The notes below the pieces were generated by a model, which was not told the DNA's origin, did not search any database, and saw nothing but the letters and a program-made list of their open reading frames with translations. Of a DNA stretch of 64,000 nt, positions 20,051-28,284 are shown one piece after another. This DNA comes from Desulfomicrobium apsheronum (GTDB taxonomy: Bacteria > Desulfobacterota > Desulfovibrionia > Desulfovibrionales > Desulfomicrobiaceae), in contig NZ_FORX01000007.1 in assembly GCF_900114115.1 (NCBI RefSeq), positions 62,001 through 126,000 of the forward strand, written 5' to 3'. Each line of letters opens with the position of its first letter. Position 1 is the first letter of the stretch. The position numbers were made by a program, and so were the translations under genes.

Positions 20051-21355
20051 ATGCACGCACCCCTACTGGTTTTCCTCGGCCTGGACGGCCTGCCCTGGTC
20101 CCTGGCCCAAAATCTCTGCGCCCAGGGTCTGCTTCCCAACCTCGCCGCCGTCGCGGGCTCTCCCGGGTGCCGGGCCATTCGGGCCGAGCTGCCCGAGCTC
20201 TCGCCAGTGAACTGGACCAGCCTCTTCACCGCCTCAAGCCCCGGCGAGCACGGGGTTTTCGGGTTCACGCGCCTGGACCCTCAAAGCTACGAGCTTCAGT
20301 TCACGGACTTCACCCATGTCCACGGAGCCACGATCTTCGAGCGATTGGCGGACAAAGGTCTCTTCGCCAAGGCCCTGAACATGCCCAATCTGGCTCCCGT
20401 TCGCCCCATGCGGGCCATGCTCGTGGCCGGATTCCCCGCCCAGGACCTGCGCACGTCCGTGCATCCTCCGGCGCTGGCGGGCATCCTGACCGACCACGAA
20501 TACACCATCGAGGCCGACACCGTGCGCGGCGCCACGGACCCGGGCTTTCTGCTCGAAGACCTGCACCGCAGCCTGGCCTGCCGGGAACGCGCCCTGGACC
20601 TGCTGTGGCCGGATATGGCCTGGGATGCCTTCTTCTTCGTGCTGACGGAGACCGATCGACTCGGTCATTTTCTCTTTCCCGCGCTGGTCGAGCCCTACCA
20701 TCCGTGGCGCTCCGAAGCCTTGCGCTTCATGGCCGCCTGGGACCGCCTCATCGGAAAATTCTTCGAACGCTATCATGACCTGCCCGGCCCCAAGCGCCTG
20801 CTGATCATGGCCGATCACGGCTTTACGACCCTCACGCAAGAGGTGGACCTCAATGCGTGGTTGCGCGACCAAGGGCTTTTGCACCTCTCCCGCCAGCCAA
20901 CCAGCGAGTGGGACACGCAGGCCATGGCCCCATCCACGCGGGCCTTTGCCCTTGACCCGGGACGCATCTACCTGCACACAAAGGGGCGTTTTGCACACGG
21001 CGGCCTCTCCGCCGCCGAGGCGGACCAGCTCGGCCAGAATCTGGTCCGCGCCCTGTCCGGCCTGACCCACAATGGCCGCAAGATCATTCGCCACGCACAC
21101 CTGGGCCGGGAAATATATCATGGTTCACAGGCCCATCTCGCCCCGGATCTGGTGCTGGTCCCAGAGCCCGGGTTCGACCTGAAGGGCAAATTCGGCCGTA
21201 CCGGAATGTTCGGTCATTTCGGCCGCCAGGGCATGCACACGGCCGACGACGTGTTTTTTTACGATTCCATGGGCTCCTCCGCCCGCACACCGACAGAGGT
21301 CGGCCAGACAATTCTGGACCACTTCGACATTCCCGCCACCACTTTTGGGGCCTGA
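20051..21355 (+). CDS. Type I phosphodiesterase / nucleotide pyrophosphatase-family protein
   Basis: A 434-residue alkaline-phosphatase-superfamily hydrolase. The N-terminal metal site is LLVFLGLDGLPWSL, the probable nucleophile is in SPVNWTSLFTASSPGEHGVFGF, and later metal ligands are in VLTETDRLGHFLF, MADHGFTTL and GMFGHFGRQGMHTADDV. The substrate is not evident; relatives cleave phosphodiester bonds of nucleotides or lipids. An upstream in-frame extension from 19928 is proline-rich and not family-like, so I use ATG 20051. No signal peptide is visible. The helicase gene follows 7 bases later. Confidence 0.85.
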   Translation: MHAPLLVFLGLDGLPWSLAQNLCAQGLLPNLAAVAGSPGCRAIRAELPELSPVNWTSLFTASSPGEHGVFGFTRLDPQSYELQFTDFTHVHGATIFERLADKGLFAKALNMPNLAPVRPMRAMLVAGFPAQDLRTSVHPPALAGILTDHEYTIEADTVRGATDPGFLLEDLHRSLACRERALDLLWPDMAWDAFFFVLTETDRLGHFLFPALVEPYHPWRSEALRFMAAWDRLIGKFFERYHDLPGPKRLLIMADHGFTTLTQEVDLNAWLRDQGLLHLSRQPTSEWDTQAMAPSTRAFALDPGRIYLHTKGRFAHGGLSAAEADQLGQNLVRALSGLTHNGRKIIRHAHLGREIYHGSQAHLAPDLVLVPEPGFDLKGKFGRTGMFGHFGRQGMHTADDVFFYDSMGSSARTPTEVGQTILDHFDIPATTFGA

Positions 21356-21362
21356 AAACATC

Positions 21363-23537
21363 ATGCACATCGACTATCAAAACGACCTGAATCCCGCCCA
21401 GCACGAGGCCGCGACCACCCTTGACGGACCGATCCTAGTCATCGCCGGCGCCGGCTCGGGCAAGACCCGCACCATTGTCTACCGCCTGGCCCGGCTGGTC
21501 GAGTCCGGCGTGTCCCCGGCCGAAATCCTGCTCCTGACCTTCACCCGCAAGGCCTCCTCGGAGATGCTGCACCGCGCGGAAGGGCTCCTTGGCCACCAGG
21601 GGCTCGGAAACGTGCGCGGCGGCACCTTTCACGGTTTCGCCTACTCATTGCTCAAACAGCACGCCGGGCTGCTCGGCTTCGAGCGCGGGGCCACGGTCAT
21701 GGACCGCTCCGACGGAGAGGAGATACTGAGCCAGGCCAAGGATCGCCTGAAAATCGGCAAGGGCGACCGCAAATTTCCCAAGCGGGCCACCGTGCTCGGA
21801 CTGTACAGCAAGAGCCGCAACAAGGAACTAACCCTTGAACAGGTGCTGCGCCAGGAGGCCTACCATCTCGGCGCCTACGAGGACGACCTCACCCGCCTCC
21901 TCGAAGAGTACGAGCGCATCAAACGCGAATGCGGCCTGCTGGACTACGACGACCTGCTCTTTCTGCTGGAGCGTCTGCTGACCGAGCACCCGCACGTCCG
22001 CGAAGCGGTGACCTCGTCCATCTCCCACATCATGGTCGACGAATATCAGGACACCAACCTCGTGCAGGCGCGACTGGTACGTCTTCTGACCAAGCCCGGC
22101 GACACCAGCCCCAACGTCATGGCCGTGGGCGACGACGCGCAGTCCATCTATGCCTTTCGTGGCGCCAACGTGCGCAACATCCTGGATTTTCCCAAGATAT
22201 TCCAGGGCACCCGCGTCATCAAGCTGGAGCAGAACTACCGTTCCACCCAGCCTATCCTGGAACTGACCAACGCCATCCTGGACGGCTTTCGCGACAAGTT
22301 CGCCAAGCGTCTCTTCTCCGAGCGCACCGACTCCCGCCTGCCGGAACACGTGCTGCCGTTCTCGGACCGCAGCCAGGCCCGTCTGGTCACGGCCAAGGTG
22401 ACGGAACTCGCGCGCACCTATCCCCTGGACCAGATCGCCGTTCTCTTTCGGGCGGGGTATCAATCGTATCATGTGGAAGTGGAGCTGAACAAGATCGGGC
22501 TCGGGTTTCGCAAATACGGGGGGATAAAATTCTCCGATGCCGCGCACATCAAGGATGTCCTGGCCTGTCTGCGGCTCGGCCAGAACACCTCGGACCTGCC
22601 TGCCTGGCAGCGCATCCTCGGCAATGTACCCGGCATCGGCCCCAAAAGCGCGCAAAAAATCCACCACGCGGCCATGATCAACGATCAGGCCTTCATCAAG
22701 GCCCAGCGCGCCAAGCGTCCGGCCCTCGACGAGTTGCTGCGCGTGCTCGACACCCTGCGCACCCAGGTCATGCGACCGTCCACGGCCATCACCTTCGTAC
22801 TCGAATACTATCAACCGGTCCTGCGCGAGAAATTTCCCGACGACTACCCACGCCGCGAAGCGGGACTCGAGGAACTAACCCAGATCTCCCTGAGTTATGA
22901 CGACATCCCCGCCTTTTTGGGCGATCTCAGCCTTGACAGCCCCGACGCCGAGGAGGACCGGGGCCAGGCCGTGACCCTGTCCACTGTCCATTCGGCCAAG
23001 GGTCTGGAGTGGGACGCGGTGCTGGTCATTGATCTGGTCGAGGACCGCTTCCCCTCGCGCCACGCCATGAACGACAACGACGACTTCGAGGAGGAGCGCC
23101 GCCTTCTGTACGTGGCCTGCACCCGCGCCCGCGACAGCCTGACCCTCTTTTCCCCCGAAACCCTCTACAGCCGGGAACTTTCGGCCACCACTCCGGCCCG
23201 GGTCAGCCCCTTTCTGCAGGATATCCCCTCTCACCTCATGTCCCGGTACCGCGAACAGTTCACGGGCGGCGTGGGCCTGCAGACCCTGCCCACGCCACGC
23301 CGCGCACCGGAAGGTACGTCTCCCCAGGGCTCCCGCCCCGGTCCGGGCGAAGATTTCGCGGCCTCGGCGCCACGGACCTCATCCAGCACCCAGACCCCGG
23401 TGCAAGGCACCTACTGCCGGCACAAGATCTTCGGCCGCGGCAAGGTGGTCCAGCGCGTGGAGCCGAACAAATACAAGATCAACTTCCCCGGATTCGGACT
23501 CAAGCTCATCATCGAGGATTTCGTGGAACTGGAATAA
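21363..23537 (+). CDS. UvrD/PcrA/Rep-family ATP-dependent 3'-5' DNA helicase
   Basis: A 724-residue superfamily 1A helicase. Q-motif region DLNPAQHEAATT, Walker A AGAGSGKT near residue 32, Walker B HIMVDEYQDTN near residue 224, motif III AVGDDAQSIYAFRGA, motif IV EQNYRST, and VTLSTVHSAKGLEWDAVL followed by VACTRARDSLTLF. The C-terminus (TYCRHKIFGRGKVV...FPGFGLKLI) is the Tudor-like polymerase-binding tail of PcrA/UvrD. It would serve in repair or replication restart. ATG 21363 lies 7 bases after the phosphodiesterase stop. Confidence 0.95.
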   Translation: MHIDYQNDLNPAQHEAATTLDGPILVIAGAGSGKTRTIVYRLARLVESGVSPAEILLLTFTRKASSEMLHRAEGLLGHQGLGNVRGGTFHGFAYSLLKQHAGLLGFERGATVMDRSDGEEILSQAKDRLKIGKGDRKFPKRATVLGLYSKSRNKELTLEQVLRQEAYHLGAYEDDLTRLLEEYERIKRECGLLDYDDLLFLLERLLTEHPHVREAVTSSISHIMVDEYQDTNLVQARLVRLLTKPGDTSPNVMAVGDDAQSIYAFRGANVRNILDFPKIFQGTRVIKLEQNYRSTQPILELTNAILDGFRDKFAKRLFSERTDSRLPEHVLPFSDRSQARLVTAKVTELARTYPLDQIAVLFRAGYQSYHVEVELNKIGLGFRKYGGIKFSDAAHIKDVLACLRLGQNTSDLPAWQRILGNVPGIGPKSAQKIHHAAMINDQAFIKAQRAKRPALDELLRVLDTLRTQVMRPSTAITFVLEYYQPVLREKFPDDYPRREAGLEELTQISLSYDDIPAFLGDLSLDSPDAEEDRGQAVTLSTVHSAKGLEWDAVLVIDLVEDRFPSRHAMNDNDDFEEERRLLYVACTRARDSLTLFSPETLYSRELSATTPARVSPFLQDIPSHLMSRYREQFTGGVGLQTLPTPRRAPEGTSPQGSRPGPGEDFAASAPRTSSSTQTPVQGTYCRHKIFGRGKVVQRVEPNKYKINFPGFGLKLIIEDFVELE

Positions 23538-23580
23538 AAAACGGGGCGCATCCGGGGCGCGTTTGCCGGACACGCCCCGC
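23536..23580 (-). terminator. Terminator between helicase and sulP, minus-strand orientation
   Basis: CGGGGCG (23542-23548) pairs with CGCCCCG (23573-23579), and the minus strand continues with T6. It serves the SulP transcript best. The plus strand has a weaker T-run (CTTTC). Confidence 0.6.
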
Positions 23581-23613
23581 TTTCATGCCGTGGCAGGATT
23601 TTTTGAAGGCCCC

Positions 23614-25734
23614 TCAGCAGACCATGACCTTGACGTGGGCGAAAAGCGCATCGTCCTCCACTTCCTGACCCAGCCGGGCAAAGATGGCCTTGAGAGCCTG
23701 ACATTCCGTGGCAAAGATGTTTTCGTCCCCAATGCGCTCATAAAGGCCGGTGGCCCGCATCACGTCGAGAACCTGCTTCTTGAGCCCCGAAAAGACGATC
23801 TGCACTCCTGTCTCGCGCAGCTGCCCCACCAGATTCTGCAGCATCTCCTCGCCCGATGAATCCATGGAATTGATGGCGTCCCCGACGACGAGCAGAAATT
23901 TCGCATCCTTGTGTTCGGCCACGGCCCCCAGCACCATGTCCTCGAAATAGGTCACGTTGGCGAAATACAACGAGCCGTCGAAGCGCATGACCGTGACCAG
24001 GGTCGAGGTGGCCAGGGCCTTGTGCACGCTCACGTCCCGCAGGGTTCCGTCGGCATAGCGTCCGAGCACCGCCACGCGCGGGGCCATGGTGCGAAAGAGG
24101 TAGAGGCCGATGGACAGGGCCGCCCCTGTCATGATGCCCTTGTCCAGATGCGGCGCGGCGAGCAGCGTCACGGCAAATGTCACCAGGGCGACGACACCGT
24201 CTCCCCGGTTGGCCTTCCAAGTGTGCATGAAGGCATGGGGCGTGACCAGGCTGGTGACCGCCATGACGATGATCACGGCCAGCACGGCCTTGGGCAGATG
24301 GTGGAGCAGAGGCGTGAAGAACAGCAGGGTCACGGCCACGAAGACACCGTTGAAGACCATGGCCAGCCCCGTCTTTGCCCCGGCCTGCATGTTGATGGCC
24401 GAGCCGGTGAAGGAACCGCAGGCCGGATAGGCCTGAAAGAAAGACCCTCCGATGTTGGCCAGGCCCTGGCCGATGAGTTCCTGATTGGGATCGACATGCT
24501 GCCGCGCCTTGCTGGCCATGGCCTTGGCCATGGAGATGGACTCCATGAAGGCGACCAGGGCGATGATCAGGGCCGAAGGCAGCAATTGCATCACGGCATC
24601 GAGGCTGAGCGTCGGGATGGTCAGGGCCGGGAGCCCCGCCGGGACCGGTCCGACAACATCTCCGCCCCCGACCAGCTTCATGACGCCATGATCGACGCTC
24701 TTGATGTGCCAGGCACGGTCATCGGTCTGCATGCCCTCCGGGGAGTCGCCAAGCAGATAGAGACGCCCGTTCTCCTCGCCCTCGGGGCGCACGAAGCGCA
24801 GTTGCCGCACACCGCGTAGAAGCTCGTTGTGCCGTCTCTCCATGGAGCGCATGTCCAGCCGCGCGAGCTCGGTCTGGTGCCTCAGCCCAGCGGCCATCCA
24901 CACGGAGCCGTCCTTTTCCGCCTGCCGCTGGCGGGCGGAAAGCTCGGCCACCTCGCTGCCCAGATGTTCCATCCGCCGCAGATTCTCTTCATATTGGGCT
25001 ACCAGTTCCCTGGCCTGAGGGGTTGCCAGATCATCCAGCACGGCGGTCCCGCGCTGGTCGTAGCCGATGGCGGCGCTGACCACGATGGTGATGACCACCG
25101 CGACAAGAACGCTGGCCTTGGACAGGGCCGGAATCCTCTTGATGACGAGAATGAGGGCCAGCCCGAAGAAGGTCATGCCCAGAGTCGGCAAATGGGTTTG
25201 CGGGAGCAGCTGGAGCATTTCCCAGACATCTCCCAGAAAAAAGTCACTGCGGCCCTTGGGGATGCCCAGCAGCAGATCCAGCTGGGAAAGACCGATGATG
25301 ATGGCGGCCGCGTTCATGAATCCCAGGATGACCGGGTGGGACACGAAATTGACGATGGTTCCGAGTTTGACCACGCCCAAGAGAAGCTGCACGAGACCCA
25401 CCAGAAGGGTCAAAAGCAGCGCGAAACCGATGTATTCTGGCGTGTTCGAGACCGCAAGCGGAGCCACGGCAGCGGCGGTCATGAGCGAAACAATGGCCAC
25501 CGGCCCCGTGGCCAGCTGTCTGGACGATCCCCACATGGCCCCGATGATGGCCGGCACAAAGGCCGTGTACAGGCCAAAGTACAGCGGCAGACCCGAAAGC
25601 TGGGCATAGGCCATGGCCTTGGGGACAAGCACCAGCGCGCCGGTGATCCCGGCCATCAGATCGGCCCGCACGACCAGCGCGCTGAGCGGAAACCAAGCGA
25701 GAAAGGGAAAGAATCGCAAAAGCCTGACCGACAT
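23614..25734 (-). CDS. SulP-family anion transporter with STAS domain and a large hydrophilic insertion
   Basis: A 706-residue inner-membrane anion carrier (sulfate or bicarbonate class). The SulP signature is in LSGLPLYFGLYTAFVPAIIG and SSRQLATGPVAIVSL near residues 47-85. Further pieces are FVSHPVILGFMNAAA and ALVAFMESISMAKAMA. The C-terminal 130 residues are the cytosolic STAS domain (VTVMRFDGSLYFANVTYFED, GDAINSMDSSGEEML). Unusually, residues about 234-358 form a charged helical stretch (ELVAQYEENLRRMEHLGSEV, RSMERRHNELLRG) inserted between membrane segments, where normal SulP proteins go straight to VGPVPAGLPALTI. The start is ATG 25734. Confidence 0.92.
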   Translation of the reverse strand: MSVRLLRFFPFLAWFPLSALVVRADLMAGITGALVLVPKAMAYAQLSGLPLYFGLYTAFVPAIIGAMWGSSRQLATGPVAIVSLMTAAAVAPLAVSNTPEYIGFALLLTLLVGLVQLLLGVVKLGTIVNFVSHPVILGFMNAAAIIIGLSQLDLLLGIPKGRSDFFLGDVWEMLQLLPQTHLPTLGMTFFGLALILVIKRIPALSKASVLVAVVITIVVSAAIGYDQRGTAVLDDLATPQARELVAQYEENLRRMEHLGSEVAELSARQRQAEKDGSVWMAAGLRHQTELARLDMRSMERRHNELLRGVRQLRFVRPEGEENGRLYLLGDSPEGMQTDDRAWHIKSVDHGVMKLVGGGDVVGPVPAGLPALTIPTLSLDAVMQLLPSALIIALVAFMESISMAKAMASKARQHVDPNQELIGQGLANIGGSFFQAYPACGSFTGSAINMQAGAKTGLAMVFNGVFVAVTLLFFTPLLHHLPKAVLAVIIVMAVTSLVTPHAFMHTWKANRGDGVVALVTFAVTLLAAPHLDKGIMTGAALSIGLYLFRTMAPRVAVLGRYADGTLRDVSVHKALATSTLVTVMRFDGSLYFANVTYFEDMVLGAVAEHKDAKFLLVVGDAINSMDSSGEEMLQNLVGQLRETGVQIVFSGLKKQVLDVMRATGLYERIGDENIFATECQALKAIFARLGQEVEDDALFAHVKVMVC

Positions 25735-25810
25735 GAGACCGTTCCTTGTCAGATGATTCGAAGAAGAAGCCAAAACCCACAGCACGCACCCGGCGACTGT
25801 TGAATTCCGC

Positions 25811-25936
25811 GGAAGCCTTTCAAAAAGCGTTCTGGCAAGGCGCGAGCCGATTCCGGAGGGTGAAGTGTAGCTTACCTACATGAGCCCTCCGGAATCGGGG
25901 AGCAACGCAGTCCAGAACGTTTTTTGAAAGGCTTCC
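25811..25936. repeat. Palindromic MITE-like element (126 bases) at the 3' end of the usp gene
   Basis: Outer arms of 25 bases (25811-25835 and 25912-25936) match with one mismatch. Inner arms of 13 bases (25848-25860 and 25885-25897) match perfectly, around a 24-base loop. No open frame is inside. The end of the right arm touches the stop codon of the Usp gene. This layout is that of a non-autonomous mobile repeat or a large transcriptional hairpin; other copies elsewhere in the genome would decide. Confidence 0.75.
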
Positions 25937-26787
25937 TAGGCGGTGACCACCAGCACCGCGCAGTGCGCCCACCCGCAGACCTCCTTGGTCACCCGGCCGC
26001 CGAACATTTTGGGTAGCGGCCCCGAAGCCATGCCGCCGATCATGATCATGTCCACTTTGCGTTCCTCTGCGGCGCGCACGATGATGTTCGATGCATGCCC
26101 GACCCCGGCCACGGCCTCGAAATGAATCCGCGGCCACTTTTCCCGGCCTCGGGCACAGATGTCCTCGACCATTTTTTCGGCCTCGGGCAGACCGCTCTCC
26201 CGCCGCGCAACCGCCACGAAGGTCAGCCTCTCCAGGGTCACGCAGCAGATTCCCAGACTCAGGGCTTCCTCGACAGCCAGGCGGCTGTTGGGCGAATCGT
26301 CCACGGCCACCAGCACATGGGACCCGGTCATCGTGAAATCCTTGGGGAGCATGAGCACCATGGGGAAACCGAGCCCGATGACCTTCGAAGTCATGCTGCC
26401 CACCATCAGGTACAGCCGTCCGGCCCGGCCGTGGCGGCCCATGATGATGACATCGGCCTCGCGCATCATGGCCTGCTCGACGATGGCGTGCTCAGGCACC
26501 GAGGAACCGACCACCACGGTCTCGCACTCCACCCCGCTGTCCCTGGCCATCTTGCGGATGTCTTCCATGTACGGCCCGATCTCCTGCTGAGCGCGGGTGA
26601 CCTTGGCATTGGCGGATTTGAGGGATTCGACATCGATTTTGACCACATACAAAGCAATCAGCCGGGCACCGCAGGCCTGCCCGAAAAAAATGGCCTCCTG
26701 CAGCGCTCCATCACTGAAAATGGAGCCGTCCGTGGCCAGAAGCAGGGTCTTGGCTTCACCCAGAAGGCTGGTGGAGAAGCGGTTCAT
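25936..26787 (-). CDS. Universal stress protein with two UspA domains
   Basis: A 283-residue cytosolic protein made of two Usp folds. The first starts TLLLATDGSIFSDGALQEA and ends with an ATP-loop-like IIMGRHGRAGRLYLMVGS. The second starts HVLVAVDDSPNSRLAVEEA and ends MIMIGGMASGPLPKMFGGR. The first loop keeps G-x2-G-x(n)-G-S/T, suggesting nucleotide binding; the second is weaker. Usp genes often sit beside SulP transporters, and here it lies just upstream of one on the same strand. Its stop codon abuts the palindromic repeat. Confidence 0.92.
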   Translation of the reverse strand: MNRFSTSLLGEAKTLLLATDGSIFSDGALQEAIFFGQACGARLIALYVVKIDVESLKSANAKVTRAQQEIGPYMEDIRKMARDSGVECETVVVGSSVPEHAIVEQAMMREADVIIMGRHGRAGRLYLMVGSMTSKVIGLGFPMVLMLPKDFTMTGSHVLVAVDDSPNSRLAVEEALSLGICCVTLERLTFVAVARRESGLPEAEKMVEDICARGREKWPRIHFEAVAGVGHASNIIVRAAEERKVDMIMIGGMASGPLPKMFGGRVTKEVCGWAHCAVLVVTA

Positions 26788-27020
26788 GCGCGCTCCGAGG
26801 TTGTGGTTGAAAACGTATCAAATGAATCAAACGCTACCCTTTTCGCAATTTCAATACAAGCATCGCCCCAAATTTCACTAGGAAACCGTCTTGTGGTGAG
26901 CACCGAAAAACCACGAAGGATGAGCGAGGGCGATTCGAAGGCGCCTTGCATTTGACGGGCAAAATGGCGGGCGGTAAGCATGATTTTCGAGGCCCCAAAA
27001 CCGCAGCAAGGATATTTTTC
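26788..27020. other. Divergent intergenic region, no gene seen
   Basis: 233 bases between the usp start and the TrmO-aldolase start. It should hold both promoters. A minus-strand open frame crosses it, but it has no ribosome site and continues antisense through the next gene. Confidence 0.4.
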
Positions 27021-27995
27021 ATGAACCCTCGCGTCATCGGCACCGTCCGCTCCCATCTTGTCAGCCGCGACCAGTGCCCGAAATACGGCGATACCTCCAT
27101 GCCCCCGGTCTGGATCGAACTGGCCCCGGATTTCGAGCCTGCAGCCACAGACCTGCAGGTCGGAGACGCCATCCTGGTCCTGACCTGGATGCACAAGGGC
27201 GATCAGGGCGTGCTGCGCTGCCACCCGCAGGGAAACCGCGAACTGCCCATGCGCGGCATCTTCTCGACCCGTTCCCCCGACCGGCCCACGCCCATCGGCC
27301 TGCATGCGGTGCGCATCCTCGGCCGCGAGGGTCTGCGCTTGAAGGTGCACCCCCTTGAGGTCATCGACGGAACACCCGTCATCGACATAAAGCCCGACAA
27401 CGCCCCGCCCCAAGGCGGGGCCGAATTCTCGTCCCTGGTCAATCCCGAAACGGGTCAGGCCATTCTCTCGGCCGCCCGCGACGGCTGGCTGCGTGGACTC
27501 TTCGCCGGATTCAACGGCAACGTGAGCATGCGCCAGGGGGAACGCGTTGTGATCACGGCAACGGGCAGCGCCAAGGGACACCTTGGGCCCCGGGATCTGG
27601 CCGTGGTCGACCTGGCCACGGGAACGCCCCTGACATCGGTGCGGGCCTCCTCGGAGCTTGCCGTGCACCTTGAAGTGTACCGCAACCAGCCCCTGGCCCA
27701 GGCCATCGTGCACACCCATCCGCCGAAACTTCTGGCCCTGTCCCTGCGCGCGGAAGGCCCCCTTCTTGACCTGCCCCTCTTTGAAGGCCGGGTCTTCGCC
27801 GACAAGCTGACCCGCGTGCCCGCCCACCGGCCCGGCACGCCGGAGCTTGGGCAGGCAGTGGGACTGGCCAGCAGGGATTTCGAGGCCGTATTCATGGACA
27901 ACCACGGACTTGTCTGTCGCGGGGAAACCATGACCCAGGCCCTGGGACTCTCCGAAGAATTGGAAAGTCTGGCCGGGATCGCCATGCAGCGCTGA
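27021..27995 (+). CDS. TrmO-like tRNA methyltransferase fused to class II aldolase/adducin domain
   Basis: 324 residues in two parts. Residues 1-135 resemble TrmO/TsaA, the beta-barrel SAM-dependent enzyme that methylates t6A37 of tRNA-Thr: IGTVRSHLV at the start, then RGIFSTRSPDRPTPIGLHAV and LEVIDGTPVIDIKPDNAP. Residues 140-324 are a class II aldolase domain: GLFAGFNGNVSMRQGERVVI, the zinc-binding VHTHPPKLLAL, and FMDNHGLVC. The second half would act on a sugar-phosphate or related hydroxy-carbonyl substrate. AAGGA eight bases before ATG 27021 fixes the start. No stop or frameshift separates the halves. Confidence 0.85.
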   Translation: MNPRVIGTVRSHLVSRDQCPKYGDTSMPPVWIELAPDFEPAATDLQVGDAILVLTWMHKGDQGVLRCHPQGNRELPMRGIFSTRSPDRPTPIGLHAVRILGREGLRLKVHPLEVIDGTPVIDIKPDNAPPQGGAEFSSLVNPETGQAILSAARDGWLRGLFAGFNGNVSMRQGERVVITATGSAKGHLGPRDLAVVDLATGTPLTSVRASSELAVHLEVYRNQPLAQAIVHTHPPKLLALSLRAEGPLLDLPLFEGRVFADKLTRVPAHRPGTPELGQAVGLASRDFEAVFMDNHGLVCRGETMTQALGLSEELESLAGIAMQR

Positions 27996-28007
27996 GCCCG
28001 AAGCCCG

Positions 28008-28036
28008 AGGGAGCGAGCCTGAGCTCGCCCCCTTTT
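28008..28036 (+). terminator. Terminator of the TrmO-aldolase gene
   Basis: GGGAGCGAGC and GCTCGCCCCC pair around a 4-base loop shortly after the stop, followed by TTTTATTTC. Confidence 0.7.
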
Positions 28037-28064
28037 ATTTCTTCTCGATTTTAAAAATTATCTC

Positions 28065-28093
28065 TTGCCAAGTCCAAAAGTAAAATATATATA
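28065..28093 (+). promoter_or_regulatory. Probable sigma-70 promoter of the DEAD-box helicase
   Basis: TTGCCA (28065-28070), a 17-base spacer, then TATATA (28088-28093), in an AT-rich patch unlike the surroundings. It implies a leader of about 185 bases before the ATG at 28285. Confidence 0.55.
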
Positions 28094-28183
28094 CCCCGAG
28101 CATTTCTTGAGGGGATTCCTCCTTTTCCGCACGACCTTTCTTGAGCTTGTTCGCTCTTCGATCCGGTTCCACACGTTTTCGAA

Positions 28184-28253
28184 ATGCTTGTTTCCCGCCT
28201 TGGACAGTCGGCCTCACGGTAAGGGCCCGGTTCCAGAGCCGGGTATTCTTTTG
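28184..28253 (+). promoter_or_regulatory. Possible leader peptide plus attenuator hairpin in the deaD leader
   Basis: A 12-codon frame MLVSRLGQSASR (28184-28222) ends just before a GGGCCCGG/CCGGGT hairpin (28224-28243) followed by ATTCTTTT. The frame has no clear ribosome binding site. The order short frame, hairpin, T-rich run, structural gene is that of attenuation or of a cold-shock leader; both are inference. Confidence 0.35.
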
Positions 28254-28284
28254 ACCGCGAGGCCCATGCCCGCAAGGTATTAAT

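Noticed and set aside
26784-27905. Minus-strand frame crossing the usp upstream gap and the TrmO-aldolase gene
   Set aside because: Most of it is antisense to a supported gene; the part in the gap looked protein-like, but it has no ribosome site and no recognised domain.
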